Part shown: positions 34,417 through 43,426 of the stretch, in pieces
Position numbering within the stretch: the first letter of the stretch is position 1
How the letters are laid out: each line of letters starts with the position of its first letter
NCBI GenBank assembly: GCA_035995425.1
Contig: DASYKM010000163.1
Location: 1 to 64,000, forward strand
Direction: 5' to 3'
Origin: CADEED01 sp035995425
GTDB taxonomy: Bacteria > Pseudomonadota > Gammaproteobacteria > Steroidobacterales > Steroidobacteraceae
Length of the DNA stretch: 64,000 bases
Notes under the pieces: model-generated
The model's database searches: none
Told to the model about the DNA's origin: nothing
The model's input: the letters and a program-made list of their open reading frames with translations, nothing else
Position numbers and translations under genes: made by a program

Positions 34417-35652
34417 TTGTTCCATTACAGCGGAATTTCCCAGGTCGGCGTCGCAAGCCCGGCCTTCGATCAGCGCGCCTATCGCCTGACTTCCATCGAC
34501 ATGCTTCGCGGCCTGGTGGTCGTGATCATGGCGCTCGATCACGTGCGCGACTTTTTCATGGAGGGCCTCGCCCAGGACTTCATGAACGATCCCAATGTGA
34601 GCGCGGCGTTGTTCTTCACGCGCTGGATCACGCATTTCTGCGCGCCGGTGTTCGTGTTCCTGGCCGGCACCAGCGCCGGGCTCATGGTGGTGCGCAAGAC
34701 GCCGGCCGAGCTCGGGAAGTTTCTGCTCACGCGCGGTGCCTGGCTGGTGCTGGTCGAGTGGTTCGTGATTGCCACGGCTTTCACCTTCGCTCCCTCGGGC
34801 AGTCCGCAGCTGGGCGGCAAGACGTTCGTACTGCTGCAGGTGATCTGGGCCATCGGCGTCGGCATGATCGTGCTCGCCGCCTGCCAGTTCCTCGGGCGCA
34901 AGGCCTGTCTCGCGCTGGGCGCGTTGATCTTGTTAGGCCACAACGCGCTGGACGCCGTGTGGCCGTCGGCGGAGTCTTTCGGCGCCGCCGGTGCGCCGTT
35001 GTGGGTGGCGCTGCACGCCAAGATGACGGGGCCGGTCGGCCCGTTCTTCGTGGTGTTCTCCTATCCACTCATACCGTGGATCGGCGTGATGCTGTTCGGC
35101 TTCGGTGCGGCGCAGTTGTTCGAGCGCCCGGCGCGCGAGCGCAACAAGTCGTTGCTGGCCTGGGGCGCCGCCTTGGTGCTCGCGTTCCTGTTCCTGCGTG
35201 CGCTCGATGTGTACGGCGACCCCAACCACTGGGTGGATCAGGCGCGCGGGCCGGTCGGCACGCTGCTCGATTTCCTCAACACCACGAAATATCCGCCGAG
35301 CCTCGCCTACCTGCTGATGACGCTCGGGCCTGCCGCGATCTTTTGCGCCTTCGCGGAATGCTGGGGTGGGAAAGTGAAAGAAAGGCTGCAGACTTTTGGC
35401 CGCGCGCCCTTCGCGTTCTACATCGCGCACTTCTTCCTGATCCACGCCCTGAGCGTGCTGTGCGGCGTGATGCAGGGGTTCCCGGCCAGTGACTTCTTCA
35501 ACGTGCCGTTCTTTTATCCGAAGGGATACGGTCTGCCGCTGTGGGGCGTGTACCTGGTGTGGTTCTCGGTGCTGTTGCTGTTGTACCCGCTGGTGCGATT
35601 CATGGCGGAGCTCAAGGCACGCAGCCGCGCGTGGTGGTTGAGCTACGTGTGA
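34417..35652 (+). CDS. DUF1624 membrane protein, copy 2
   Basis: The 411-residue protein aligns along its whole length with the gene at 33122 (shared YRLTSIDMLRGLV, FLAGTSAGLMV, LGRKACLALG, LLDFLNTTKYPPS and the ending WWLSYV). This indicates an old tandem duplication. The start is TTG 34417 with AGAGG upstream. The stop lies four bases from the convergent MFS gene. Confidence 0.87.
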   Translation: MFHYSGISQVGVASPAFDQRAYRLTSIDMLRGLVVVIMALDHVRDFFMEGLAQDFMNDPNVSAALFFTRWITHFCAPVFVFLAGTSAGLMVVRKTPAELGKFLLTRGAWLVLVEWFVIATAFTFAPSGSPQLGGKTFVLLQVIWAIGVGMIVLAACQFLGRKACLALGALILLGHNALDAVWPSAESFGAAGAPLWVALHAKMTGPVGPFFVVFSYPLIPWIGVMLFGFGAAQLFERPARERNKSLLAWGAALVLAFLFLRALDVYGDPNHWVDQARGPVGTLLDFLNTTKYPPSLAYLLMTLGPAAIFCAFAECWGGKVKERLQTFGRAPFAFYIAHFFLIHALSVLCGVMQGFPASDFFNVPFFYPKGYGLPLWGVYLVWFSVLLLLYPLVRFMAELKARSRAWWLSYV

Positions 35653-35656
35653 AGGA

Positions 35657-36940
35657 TCAGTGCGCGAGCTCTTTGGTGTTTCGCAATCTCACCATGAGCA
35701 ACGCGCCCACGAGCAGGATCAGCGCCAGCATCAACATGCCGCTTTCGAAATTGCCGGTGGCCTGGCGCATCAGGCCAATGGCGTACGGGCCGATGAATCC
35801 GCCGATCGCAGCGAAGGAGTTGATGAAACCGATGCCGGCCGCGGCGGCGCTGCCGGTGAGGAATTTTCCCGGCACTGCCCAGAAGGGGCCGCGCGTGCTG
35901 TAGTCGCCGATGGCGGCAATGCTGAGAGCTATGAGCGCGGGAACCAGCGAGTGCAGGTATCCCGTGGCGATGAAGCCGGCGGCGCCGATGATCGTCGGTA
36001 TGACGATGTGCCAGACACGTTCATTCCGCCGGTCGGAACTTCTCGAGAGCAGCACCATGCCGAGAGCCGCCGCCGCGTAGGGGACGGCGGTGAGCAGGAT
36101 GATATTGAGCTGGCTGAGGTTCGAAGCCTTGTCGAGTACCTGCGTGACCCAGTACGTGAGCCCGTAACTGCCGGTCTGGCAGGCGAACATGACCAACGCG
36201 AGCATCCACACCACGGGATGGAGCAGAACCTTGCGCAGTGAAACGCCATGGCGGGATTCCGCCTGCGCCTGTTCGTCGCGAATGCGCTCGGTGAGCCATG
36301 CACGCTGTTCGGCGGATAGCCACTTCGCATGCGCTGGAAAGTCGGTGAGAAATCCGAGAACGACGACACCGAGAATCACGGCGGGCAGTCCCTCGAGGAG
36401 ATACATCCACTGCCAGCCTTGCAGCCCGTACATTCCATCCATCTCGAGCAGAAGACCGGAAATGGGGGCGCCCACCGCGATCGACAGAGGGATGGCGGTC
36501 ATGAAATACGACACTGCGCGCGCCCGCTCGCTCGCCGGAAACCACTGGCTCAGATAGTAGATGATGCCGGGCAGAAACCCGGCCTCGGCCACGCCTAGCA
36601 AAAAACGCATGCCGTAAAAGCTCAGCGGACCCTGCACGAACATCATGGCCGCGGAAACCAGGCCCCAGGTGATCATGATTCGCGCGATCCAGAATCGCGC
36701 GCCGACACGCGCGAGGATCAGGTTGCTCGGGACTTCGCAAAGCGCGTAGCCGATATAGAAAATGCCGGCGCCGAAGCCATACGCGGCGTCACCGATGCCG
36801 AGGTCGGCACGCATGGTCTTCGCGGCAAAGGTGAGATTGGCGCGATCGAGCCAAGAGATGAAGTAGAGCAGCAGCAGGAAAGGCAGCAGGCGCCGGGTCA
36901 CGCGCGCGATCGTCATCTTCTCGAATTCGCTGCTGATCAC
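35657..36940 (-). CDS. MFS transporter, anion:cation symporter (phthalate/tartrate permease) type
   Basis: The 427-residue protein has 12 predicted helices and ACS-family motifs: FISWLDRANLTFAA in helix 1, GYALCEVPSNLILARVGARFW and, in helix 4-5, GVAEAGFLPGIIYYLSQWFP. Members import organic anions such as hexuronates, tartrate or phthalate. GTG 36940 is preferred (GGGAG upstream); GTG 36967 is in frame but lacks a ribosome-binding site. Confidence 0.9.
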   Translation of the reverse strand: MISSEFEKMTIARVTRRLLPFLLLLYFISWLDRANLTFAAKTMRADLGIGDAAYGFGAGIFYIGYALCEVPSNLILARVGARFWIARIMITWGLVSAAMMFVQGPLSFYGMRFLLGVAEAGFLPGIIYYLSQWFPASERARAVSYFMTAIPLSIAVGAPISGLLLEMDGMYGLQGWQWMYLLEGLPAVILGVVVLGFLTDFPAHAKWLSAEQRAWLTERIRDEQAQAESRHGVSLRKVLLHPVVWMLALVMFACQTGSYGLTYWVTQVLDKASNLSQLNIILLTAVPYAAAALGMVLLSRSSDRRNERVWHIVIPTIIGAAGFIATGYLHSLVPALIALSIAAIGDYSTRGPFWAVPGKFLTGSAAAAGIGFINSFAAIGGFIGPYAIGLMRQATGNFESGMLMLALILLVGALLMVRLRNTKELAH

Positions 36941-37017
36941 CGCCTCTCCCGTGTGCCTCGGCGACACAGTGTAGGGGATATGATTGCGGCCAGTCTCGAG
37001 TTTGCTGGGAGTTGAAC

Positions 37018-38109
37018 ATGAGCGAGCCGGTGGCAGATTGGATCGACGTCGGCGCGGCCGAAGATTTCAAACACGCGCCGTTGCAGGAAATCAAACTCGG
37101 CGAGCGCCTGGTTGCCGTGTCGTTCAAGGATGGCAAGTTCGGCGTGATCTCGAATGTCTGCAATCACGTCGGCGGGCCGCTCGGCAAGGGCCGGCTCGAC
37201 GGCGAGTTCGTGGTCTGCCCCTGGCACCAGTACAAGTTCGATCGCTGCACCGGCGAGGGTGAGCCCGGCTACGAAGCGGACAAAGTCCCCGGCTATGGTG
37301 TGAAGGAGGAAGGCGGCAGGTTGTTAGTCACCGCCAGGCCGACCAGCAAGCGCGGACATCTGCCGCACGAGCCGCATCCGCTGACTCGTTCCACCGAGCG
37401 CGCTCCGGGCCCGCTGCGTGTCGGCGGCATCTCGACCACCGCCATGGATGCGCGCAATCCGCGCTTCTCGACTTCCGAACACCTGCTGAGTGTGGCGCTC
37501 GAGCACGCGGGCGCGGTGCTCGGGGCCGAGACCAGGCTCATCAAGCTCAACGACCTCAAGTTCCGCAACTGCGAGGGCTACTACTCCAAGGCAGCGAAGG
37601 CCTGCACCTGGCCGTGCTCCGTCACCTCGATGGACAAGACCGATCAGCTCGACCAGGTGTACGAGGCGGCGGTGCACTGGGCCGACATCCTGCTGATCGC
37701 CACGCCCATCCGCTGGGGCGCCGCGAGCTCGCTCTATTACAAGATGGTCGAGCGCATGAATTGCATCCAGAACCAGATCACCATCAACAACAAAGTGCTG
37801 ATCCGCAACAAGGTCGCCGCGTTCATCATCACCGGCGGCCAGGATGGCATCCAGGCCGTCGCCGGGCAGATGATGGGGTTCTTCAGCGAGATCGGCTATC
37901 TACTGCCGCAGTTTCCGTTCATCGCGCACTCGCTCGGTTGGGAGTTCGAGGAGATGGAGCGAAACATGGACTTCGTCCAGGGCAGCGAGAACCTGCGCGC
38001 CGGCGCGCGCGAGCTGGTGGCGCGCGCCGCGGAGATGTCGAAGTGCCTGCTCGAGCGGGAGATGACGCACGCGTCGATCGAGCGCGGCGGCAGAAAGGCG
38101 TCGGCATAG
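37018..38109 (+). CDS. Fusion of Rieske [2Fe-2S] domain and NADPH-dependent FMN-reductase/flavodoxin domain
   Basis: The 363-residue cytosolic protein has a Rieske domain at the start with both cluster motifs, C48-x-H50 (CNHVGGPLGKG) and C67-x2-H70 (CPWHQY). After a linker (about 103-130) comes a flavodoxin-like NADPH-FMN reductase fold with NPRFSTSEHLLSVALEHAG, the IRWGAASSLYYKMVERMNC flavin loop and AAFIITGGQDG. Electrons could pass from NAD(P)H through FMN to the Rieske cluster and on to an oxygenase or other acceptor (inference). The start is ATG 37018 with GGGAG upstream. Confidence 0.88.
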   Translation: MSEPVADWIDVGAAEDFKHAPLQEIKLGERLVAVSFKDGKFGVISNVCNHVGGPLGKGRLDGEFVVCPWHQYKFDRCTGEGEPGYEADKVPGYGVKEEGGRLLVTARPTSKRGHLPHEPHPLTRSTERAPGPLRVGGISTTAMDARNPRFSTSEHLLSVALEHAGAVLGAETRLIKLNDLKFRNCEGYYSKAAKACTWPCSVTSMDKTDQLDQVYEAAVHWADILLIATPIRWGAASSLYYKMVERMNCIQNQITINNKVLIRNKVAAFIITGGQDGIQAVAGQMMGFFSEIGYLLPQFPFIAHSLGWEFEEMERNMDFVQGSENLRAGARELVARAAEMSKCLLEREMTHASIERGGRKASA

Positions 38110-38119
38110 CCAACACCGC

Positions 38120-38314
38120 TCACGGCTTCTTGTTTGCGGCTTCCTGGTCCTTCCGGCGAAGGTAACGCTCGAGATCGAGCAGCAATTCGTCCTGCATTGA
38201 TTCGCTTGCGGGGCGCACTGCCATTCGCTCTTCGATGAGCTGATGGCGGAAATAGAGCGCGGCGGCCGCGCATACGGCCGTGCTGACCGAGAGCGCCGCA
38301 ACTAGTTTGTTCAA
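38120..38314 (-). CDS. Small single-pass membrane protein
   Basis: The 64-residue protein has one N-terminal hydrophobic helix (LVAALSVSTAVCAAAALYF) and a charged cytosolic tail ending RRKDQEAANKKP. The TTG at 38314 has an excellent ribosome-binding site (GGGAGGAGT). No family is recognised. Confidence 0.65.
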   Translation of the reverse strand: MNKLVAALSVSTAVCAAAALYFRHQLIEERMAVRPASESMQDELLLDLERYLRRKDQEAANKKP

Positions 38315-38351
38315 ACCGGACTCCTCCCGCGCGCAGCGGAAGATAGCACGG

Positions 38352-39041
38352 CTATCTAGTGAGGCCCAGCCAGCGAGCCGCCACCGCGGGAATCACCGCG
38401 GTTGCGGGGCCCGCGTGGAACTCATAACCGATGGGTATTTCACCCATGGCGAGCGAGTTCAGTACTTTCTCGGCATCGGCCGGTGCCGCGTCGGCCAGCG
38501 AGGCCGCCGGGTAGACGCTGAGCGAAGTTCCGACCACCAGCACTTTGTGGGCGCCGGCGATATGCGACCGCGCTTCCTCCATGAACTGCGTTTCCTCGCC
38601 GAACCACACGATGTCGGGACGCAGCTGCGAGCCCTCGTCGCAGAGCTGGCCGAGATGGATCGGCGCGCCGTCGATGGGGTAGCGCCGGCGCGAAGCGCCC
38701 GTCCCACGCGCGAAAGCCAGTTCGCCGTGCACGTGTAAGACGTTGGTCGAACCCGCGCGCTCGTGCAGTGCGTCAACATTCTGTGTCACGACGACCACTT
38801 CGAACCGGCGCTCGAGCGAAGCAATGGCCCGGTGCGCGGAATTCGGCTGTGCAATCCATGCCTTGGCGCGCCGCTCGTTGTAGAACTCGAGCACCAGCGC
38901 GGGGTTTGCGCGCCAGCCTTCCGGGCTAGCTAGCTCGTGCCACGAGTGCTGTCGCCACAGCCCCGCGGCGTCGCGAAACGTGGGCAGACCGCTTTCCGCG
39001 GAAAGCCCGGAGCCGGAAAGGACGACGACTTTCTGCTTCAT
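38352..39041 (-). CDS. Sir2-family NAD-dependent protein deacylase lacking zinc cysteines
   Basis: The 229-residue protein has sirtuin motifs: LSGSGLSAESGLPTFRD, TQNVDALHERAGS, the catalytic His in HVHGEL, VWFGE and VVGTSLSVYPAA. Tyr and Arg in EFYNERRAKA match the class III (desuccinylase-type) Y-x-x-R pocket. The zinc-binding cysteine pairs of CobB are absent; only one Cys remains (GQLCDEGSQL), as in the known zinc-less sirtuin subgroup. The start is ATG 39041, with TTG 39050 possible. Confidence 0.9.
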   Translation of the reverse strand: MKQKVVVLSGSGLSAESGLPTFRDAAGLWRQHSWHELASPEGWRANPALVLEFYNERRAKAWIAQPNSAHRAIASLERRFEVVVVTQNVDALHERAGSTNVLHVHGELAFARGTGASRRRYPIDGAPIHLGQLCDEGSQLRPDIVWFGEETQFMEEARSHIAGAHKVLVVGTSLSVYPAASLADAAPADAEKVLNSLAMGEIPIGYEFHAGPATAVIPAVAARWLGLTR

Positions 39042-39175
39042 CTCGAGCAAGCGTAAGACAGAACTCGTCCGGGTGCCGAACTACCCCTGCCCGGATCGAG
39101 GTCATTCCACGGCTTCAACGCGGAGCTCGTGACCGTCAGCATCGCGCCTCAACCAATTGTCAGGGAGTGACGACG

Positions 39176-40756
39176 ATGATGCCTGTACTCAAGTCGATTC
39201 TCGTCCGGACTGTGGTGGCTGGCGCCATCCTGCTTTCTCCAGCAGCCTTTTCAGCCGGAAATTACACGCAGGGTTTCGCCAGCACGCCAACGGATTGGAC
39301 CCCGGTCAACGGTGGATGGTCGGCAAGCGGCGGCTCATTCCGCAATCAGCAACTCTTTCCCGGACCCGGGAGCGGCGAGCCGACCATCGCGTTCCTCAAC
39401 AGCAGATCCTGGCAGACCAACTACACGTACTCGGTCAAGGTGCTTTCCGAATATCCCGCGGCCGCCAACAAGGTGGGGCTCGTGTTCGGTTACACCGACC
39501 CGACACACTATTACCGGGTGCTCGTGGACATGGATGGCGAGCTCACGCTCGATTGGCGCGACGGCGCCAACCCAACGCGAACGCTGACCAGCGGCAATAC
39601 GAATGATCACGGCGTCGACCTGCAGGCAGATGTTCCATTCACGCTGCAGGTGTTCGTGAATGGCCCGAAGGCGACGGTTCGCGTCAACGGAAAACTGGTC
39701 GCACCGGACGCAACGCTGGGCACACTGCCTGTCGATAGCAAGATTGGAGTCATCGCAAGTTCCGACTATGGACATTTCGACGACGCCAACATCGTCGACA
39801 ACGTCGCCCGGCAGCTATTCAGCGGCAGCTTCGACAAGGTCGACGGAAATCCCGTCGAAATTACTGCTCCCAATATCCACTGCTCCGGGCCGGACATTCC
39901 TGAGAAGTCCTGCTTCGCCAACATCAGCGGCGACGACTCAACCGGGTTTTCGTGGCCCATCAAGATGTGGGGCGACGGAGATCCTGCACTCGACGACGAC
40001 GACGGCGCAAAGCTGCAGTACATCTCGCGAAGCACAACTGGCGAGGTCTACGATTTCGTGGATGCCAGAATCGAGTCGCAGCCTGGCCACGATGGCAGCG
40101 GCGCCCAGACATTCGTGCTCCGTCAGTGGCTGAAACAGGGCCAGGATCACCACCAGCCACAAATTCCCTACATCATTCGGCCAAAGAACACCTTTGCCGA
40201 GCAAACGGACCTCTACATTCGCTACTGGTTGCAGTATCCAAACGGCCTTTCGGGATGGTGGCAGATGCCATGGCAGTTCAAAACCGACGACGACCACACC
40301 GCGGATTCGAACGATAGTTTGCGACTGTCGTTGTTCGCGGTGAATACGGCGAGCTTCGATGCAAATCAGCCGCATCCCGGCTGCGACAACACCCAGGCGG
40401 GACACTGGCGCTGGCGAATTCAGGCTGATCGAGGTGACAGCACCACCATCAAGTGGGCAGCCTGCAATCAGACTGCCGAGGTGCCGCTCAGGCAGTGGTT
40501 CAAGGTAGAAATATTCTTTCACCGCGCGCGCACCGCCACCGGCACCGCGCGCGTGTGGGTCGCCATCGACGGGCAGGAAATTCTCGACTTCAGCACCAGT
40601 GACGCGGCAGTGGGACGCAACCTGTTCGCCGCCGGATCGCCCATCGAACGAATCATGTTGCCGCAGATGTACGGCGGCGATGACTGGCAGCGCCATCAAC
40701 TGGTCGACGATCTGGAGATCTGGGATTCATTTCCGGCGGACGCATCGCCGCACTAG
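39176..40756 (+). CDS. Secreted LamG/concanavalin-like protein
   Basis: The 526-residue protein has a signal peptide (VVAGAILLSPAAFSA), an N-terminal beta-sandwich (about 25-215, with FGYTDPTHYYRVLVDMDGEL) and a second beta-sandwich module (about 240-520, with YIRYWLQYPNGLSGWWQMPWQ). The layout resembles concanavalin-fold glycan-binding or polysaccharide-lyase proteins. Catalytic residues cannot be assigned. GGGAG precedes ATG 39176. Confidence 0.68.
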   Translation: MMPVLKSILVRTVVAGAILLSPAAFSAGNYTQGFASTPTDWTPVNGGWSASGGSFRNQQLFPGPGSGEPTIAFLNSRSWQTNYTYSVKVLSEYPAAANKVGLVFGYTDPTHYYRVLVDMDGELTLDWRDGANPTRTLTSGNTNDHGVDLQADVPFTLQVFVNGPKATVRVNGKLVAPDATLGTLPVDSKIGVIASSDYGHFDDANIVDNVARQLFSGSFDKVDGNPVEITAPNIHCSGPDIPEKSCFANISGDDSTGFSWPIKMWGDGDPALDDDDGAKLQYISRSTTGEVYDFVDARIESQPGHDGSGAQTFVLRQWLKQGQDHHQPQIPYIIRPKNTFAEQTDLYIRYWLQYPNGLSGWWQMPWQFKTDDDHTADSNDSLRLSLFAVNTASFDANQPHPGCDNTQAGHWRWRIQADRGDSTTIKWAACNQTAEVPLRQWFKVEIFFHRARTATGTARVWVAIDGQEILDFSTSDAAVGRNLFAAGSPIERIMLPQMYGGDDWQRHQLVDDLEIWDSFPADASPH

Positions 40757-40770
40757 CCGGTCGCGTGCGC

Positions 40771-40802
40771 GGCGAAGGTCTGGTTACAATCAGGCCTTCG
40801 CC
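40771..40802. terminator. Hairpin between convergent genes at 40.8 kb
   Basis: GGCGAAGGTCTG and CAGGCCTTCGCC pair over 12 bp with one G-U position around an 8-nt loop. The right arm overlaps the last codons of the alpha-E gene. It may serve both strands. Confidence 0.5.
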
Positions 40803-41815
40803 GTCTCGCCGAACGACAACGAAGTCTGTCGCTGCGATTGCGATTGGCTCTGCGTCTGGCCCGACATGCGCTGCGCCCCGCTTATTTCCCCCGACGGAAA
40901 GTAGATCTCGGCAAGCCGCGAATGCACGTTGGAAATGCGCAGCTGGATATCGTCGATGAGCTCGTGCAGGCCGGGTTGGTCGAGCGTGGCGAGCGGGGCG
41001 CGCTGGATGAACTGGGCCGCCCCCTCGAGCACTTCGAGCACGCCCTCGCTGCGCGGCAACGGCGTGAGCGAGCTCTCGAGCTGCGTCAGGCAGTACTGGC
41101 AGGAGCGTGGGAACTGGTCGTCGCGCAACAGGAACTGGAGCACGTCGGTGCGCTTCACGCGCGTGCGCATTTTCAGGCGGTACATCTGGTAGCCCGACAG
41201 CGACTTCAACACGCTCATCCACTGTACGGTCTCGAACGGCCGCAGCTCGGGTGTCTCGGCCGGTAGTAGTTGGGCAGAGCGGACGTCGACGATGCGGCTG
41301 GTCATGTCGGCGCGCTCGAGATTGCGGCCGAGCGTGCTGAAGATGTGCGCGTCGTTGCGGTTCATCGTGCCGTCGAGCATGCCGGCGATGGTCTGCAGAG
41401 CGATGACGATGCGCTTGAGGAAATCGAAGCGCGTGCGTTTGTTGATGCCGGTCGCCAGGTCCCGGGTGAACTCGGCGAAGAATTCGTTGAGCAGCTCCCA
41501 GGCTTCGGTGGGCAGGATCTCGCGCAGCGTGCGCGCGTTTTCGCGGGCCGCGGTCAGCGAGCTGCAAATCGAGCCGGGGTTCTTGTTGTCGGCGATGAGG
41601 AAATTGACGACGTCGCGTTCTTCGCCCTTGGTCGCCTTCACGTCGAACTCGGCGCGATTGCCGGAGATGTCGACGAGCGGCAGCCAGCCGGGCGCGATGC
41701 CGCCGGGGAGATCCAGCAGCAAATTGGTGTTCACGCCGATGATGCGCGCGGTGTTCTCCGCGCGTTCCAGGTAGCGCGAGAGCCAATAGACGTTTTCCAC
41801 TACCCGAGCGAGCAT
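40790..41815 (-). CDS. Alpha-E domain protein (DUF403, COG2307)
   Basis: The 341-residue all-helical protein has the family start MLARVVENVYWLSRYLERAENTARII and the downstream RYLERADMTSRIVDVR-like repeat (GRNLERADMTSRIVDV). Alpha-E proteins occur with permuted ATP-grasp ligases and transglutaminases in a system predicted to make or attach peptide tags. It directly follows the ATP-grasp gene at 41816. Confidence 0.94.
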   Translation of the reverse strand: MLARVVENVYWLSRYLERAENTARIIGVNTNLLLDLPGGIAPGWLPLVDISGNRAEFDVKATKGEERDVVNFLIADNKNPGSICSSLTAARENARTLREILPTEAWELLNEFFAEFTRDLATGINKRTRFDFLKRIVIALQTIAGMLDGTMNRNDAHIFSTLGRNLERADMTSRIVDVRSAQLLPAETPELRPFETVQWMSVLKSLSGYQMYRLKMRTRVKRTDVLQFLLRDDQFPRSCQYCLTQLESSLTPLPRSEGVLEVLEGAAQFIQRAPLATLDQPGLHELIDDIQLRISNVHSRLAEIYFPSGEISGAQRMSGQTQSQSQSQRQTSLSFGETAKA

Positions 41816-43267
41816 TTAATTGTCCGTATCCACGATCCAGGTGTCCTTGCTGCCGCCGCCCTGGGAGGAATTCACGACCAGCGAGCCCTTGCGCAGCGCC
41901 ACGCGCGTGAGTCCGCCGGTGGTGACGGCGGTTTGCGGCCCGCTCAGGATGAACGGCCGCAGGTCCACGTGACGCGGCTCGAGCTTGTCGTTCACCAGCG
42001 TCGGGACGGTAGATAGAGTGATGATCGGCTGGGCGATGAAGCTGCGCGGATCCGCCTTGAGCGAGTCGGCGAACTTGGCGCGCTCGGCCTTGGTGGACAT
42101 GGGGCCCATGAGCATGCCGTAGCCGCCCGAGCCATCGACCGGCTTGACCACGAGCTGCTCCAGGTTGGCCAGCACGTGTTCCAGCTGCTTCGCTTCGCCG
42201 CAGCGCCACGACGGCACGTTGGGCAGGATGGCGTCCTCGCCCAGGTAGTACTTGATCATGTCCGGCACGTACGTATAGACGAGCTTGTCGTCGGCGACGC
42301 CGGCGCCCGGTGCATTGGCCAGCGCCACCTTGCCGGCGGCCCAGGCGCGCATGAGGCCGGGCACGCCCAGCGATGAATCCTTGCGGAAGCATTCCTGGTC
42401 GAGGAAGTCGTCGTCGATACGGCGGTAGATGACGTCGACGCGCGTCCAGCCGCGCACCGTCTGCATGTACACGCAGTCGTCGCTATCTACCGCGAGGTCA
42501 CGACCCTCGACGAGCTCGCAGCCCATCTGGCGGGCAAGATAGGCGTGTTCGAAATACGCCGAGTTGTAGATGCCGGGCGTGAGCACCACGACTTCGGGCC
42601 GCGTCTCCTTGCGCGGCGAGAGCGCGCTCAGCATGTCGTAGAGCTGCGAAGGGTAATCATCCACCGGCAGGATCGCGGCGCTCTCGAACAACTCGGGGAA
42701 CACGCGCTTGACCACCTGGCGGTTCTCGAGCATGTAGGAGACGCCCGAGGGCACGCGCAGGTTGTCTTCGAGCACGTAGACCGTGCCGTCCTTGTCGCGA
42801 ATCAGGTCCGAGCCGCAGATGTGCGCCCAGGTGCCGAGCGGGGGCTTGATGCCCCGCACGACCGAGCGATAGTTCTTCGACGTCGCGATGATCGAGGCGG
42901 GCATCAGCCCGTCCTTGATGAATTTCTGCTCGTGGTAGACATCGTTGATGAAGAGGTTCAGCGCGGCGGCGCGCTGAATCAGGCCGGCCTCGATCTTTTG
43001 CCATTCCTTGCGTGAAATGGTGCGCGGGATGATGTCGAGCGGCCAGGCGCGGTCGATCGAGCCGTCCTGCTCGTGGTAAACCGTGAACGTTATGCCCATG
43101 GCCTTGATGGCCAGTTCGGCGGCCTGCTGGCGCACGGCGATCTCGTCGCCATCCATTTCCGTCAAATAGCGCATCAGCTGGCGCCCGGCGGCGCGTGCGC
43201 CACCGCTGGGGCCCACGAGCTCGTCGTGGAATCCAGGGGAAGGGTATGACGTCCAGTCGGTTTTCAT
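41816..43267 (-). CDS. Circularly permuted ATP-grasp ligase (COG2308)
   Basis: The 483-residue protein carries the family blocks DIIPRTISRKEWQKIEAGL, ICGSDLIRDKDGTVYVLEDN(L)RVPSG, LTPGIYNSAYFEHAYLARQMG and VVKPVDGSGGYGMLMGP. The family is a predicted amide- or peptide-bond-forming amidoligase; no product has been shown for this type. It is divergent from the transglutaminase/DUF2126 gene. The start is ATG 43267. Confidence 0.95.
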   Translation of the reverse strand: MKTDWTSYPSPGFHDELVGPSGGARAAGRQLMRYLTEMDGDEIAVRQQAAELAIKAMGITFTVYHEQDGSIDRAWPLDIIPRTISRKEWQKIEAGLIQRAAALNLFINDVYHEQKFIKDGLMPASIIATSKNYRSVVRGIKPPLGTWAHICGSDLIRDKDGTVYVLEDNLRVPSGVSYMLENRQVVKRVFPELFESAAILPVDDYPSQLYDMLSALSPRKETRPEVVVLTPGIYNSAYFEHAYLARQMGCELVEGRDLAVDSDDCVYMQTVRGWTRVDVIYRRIDDDFLDQECFRKDSSLGVPGLMRAWAAGKVALANAPGAGVADDKLVYTYVPDMIKYYLGEDAILPNVPSWRCGEAKQLEHVLANLEQLVVKPVDGSGGYGMLMGPMSTKAERAKFADSLKADPRSFIAQPIITLSTVPTLVNDKLEPRHVDLRPFILSGPQTAVTTGGLTRVALRKGSLVVNSSQGGGSKDTWIVDTDN

Positions 43268-43426
43268 CGTTGTCGGGTGTGCTCGACCCAAAAATACCAG
43301 AGCCAAAATCCCATGTTCAAAAATGTGCGTGGCGGGAGTCTGCGCGCATCCCGATGGTGCCGCGGGCCTGATTTCTGGCCATATTGGTGCGGCATCGCTA
43401 ACAGCCCTCCTGTGTAGAATGCCAGC

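Noticed and set aside
40653..42392. 579-residue minus-strand open frame over the ATP-grasp/alpha-E junction
   Set aside because: Shifted-frame shadow of two genes with clear family motifs.
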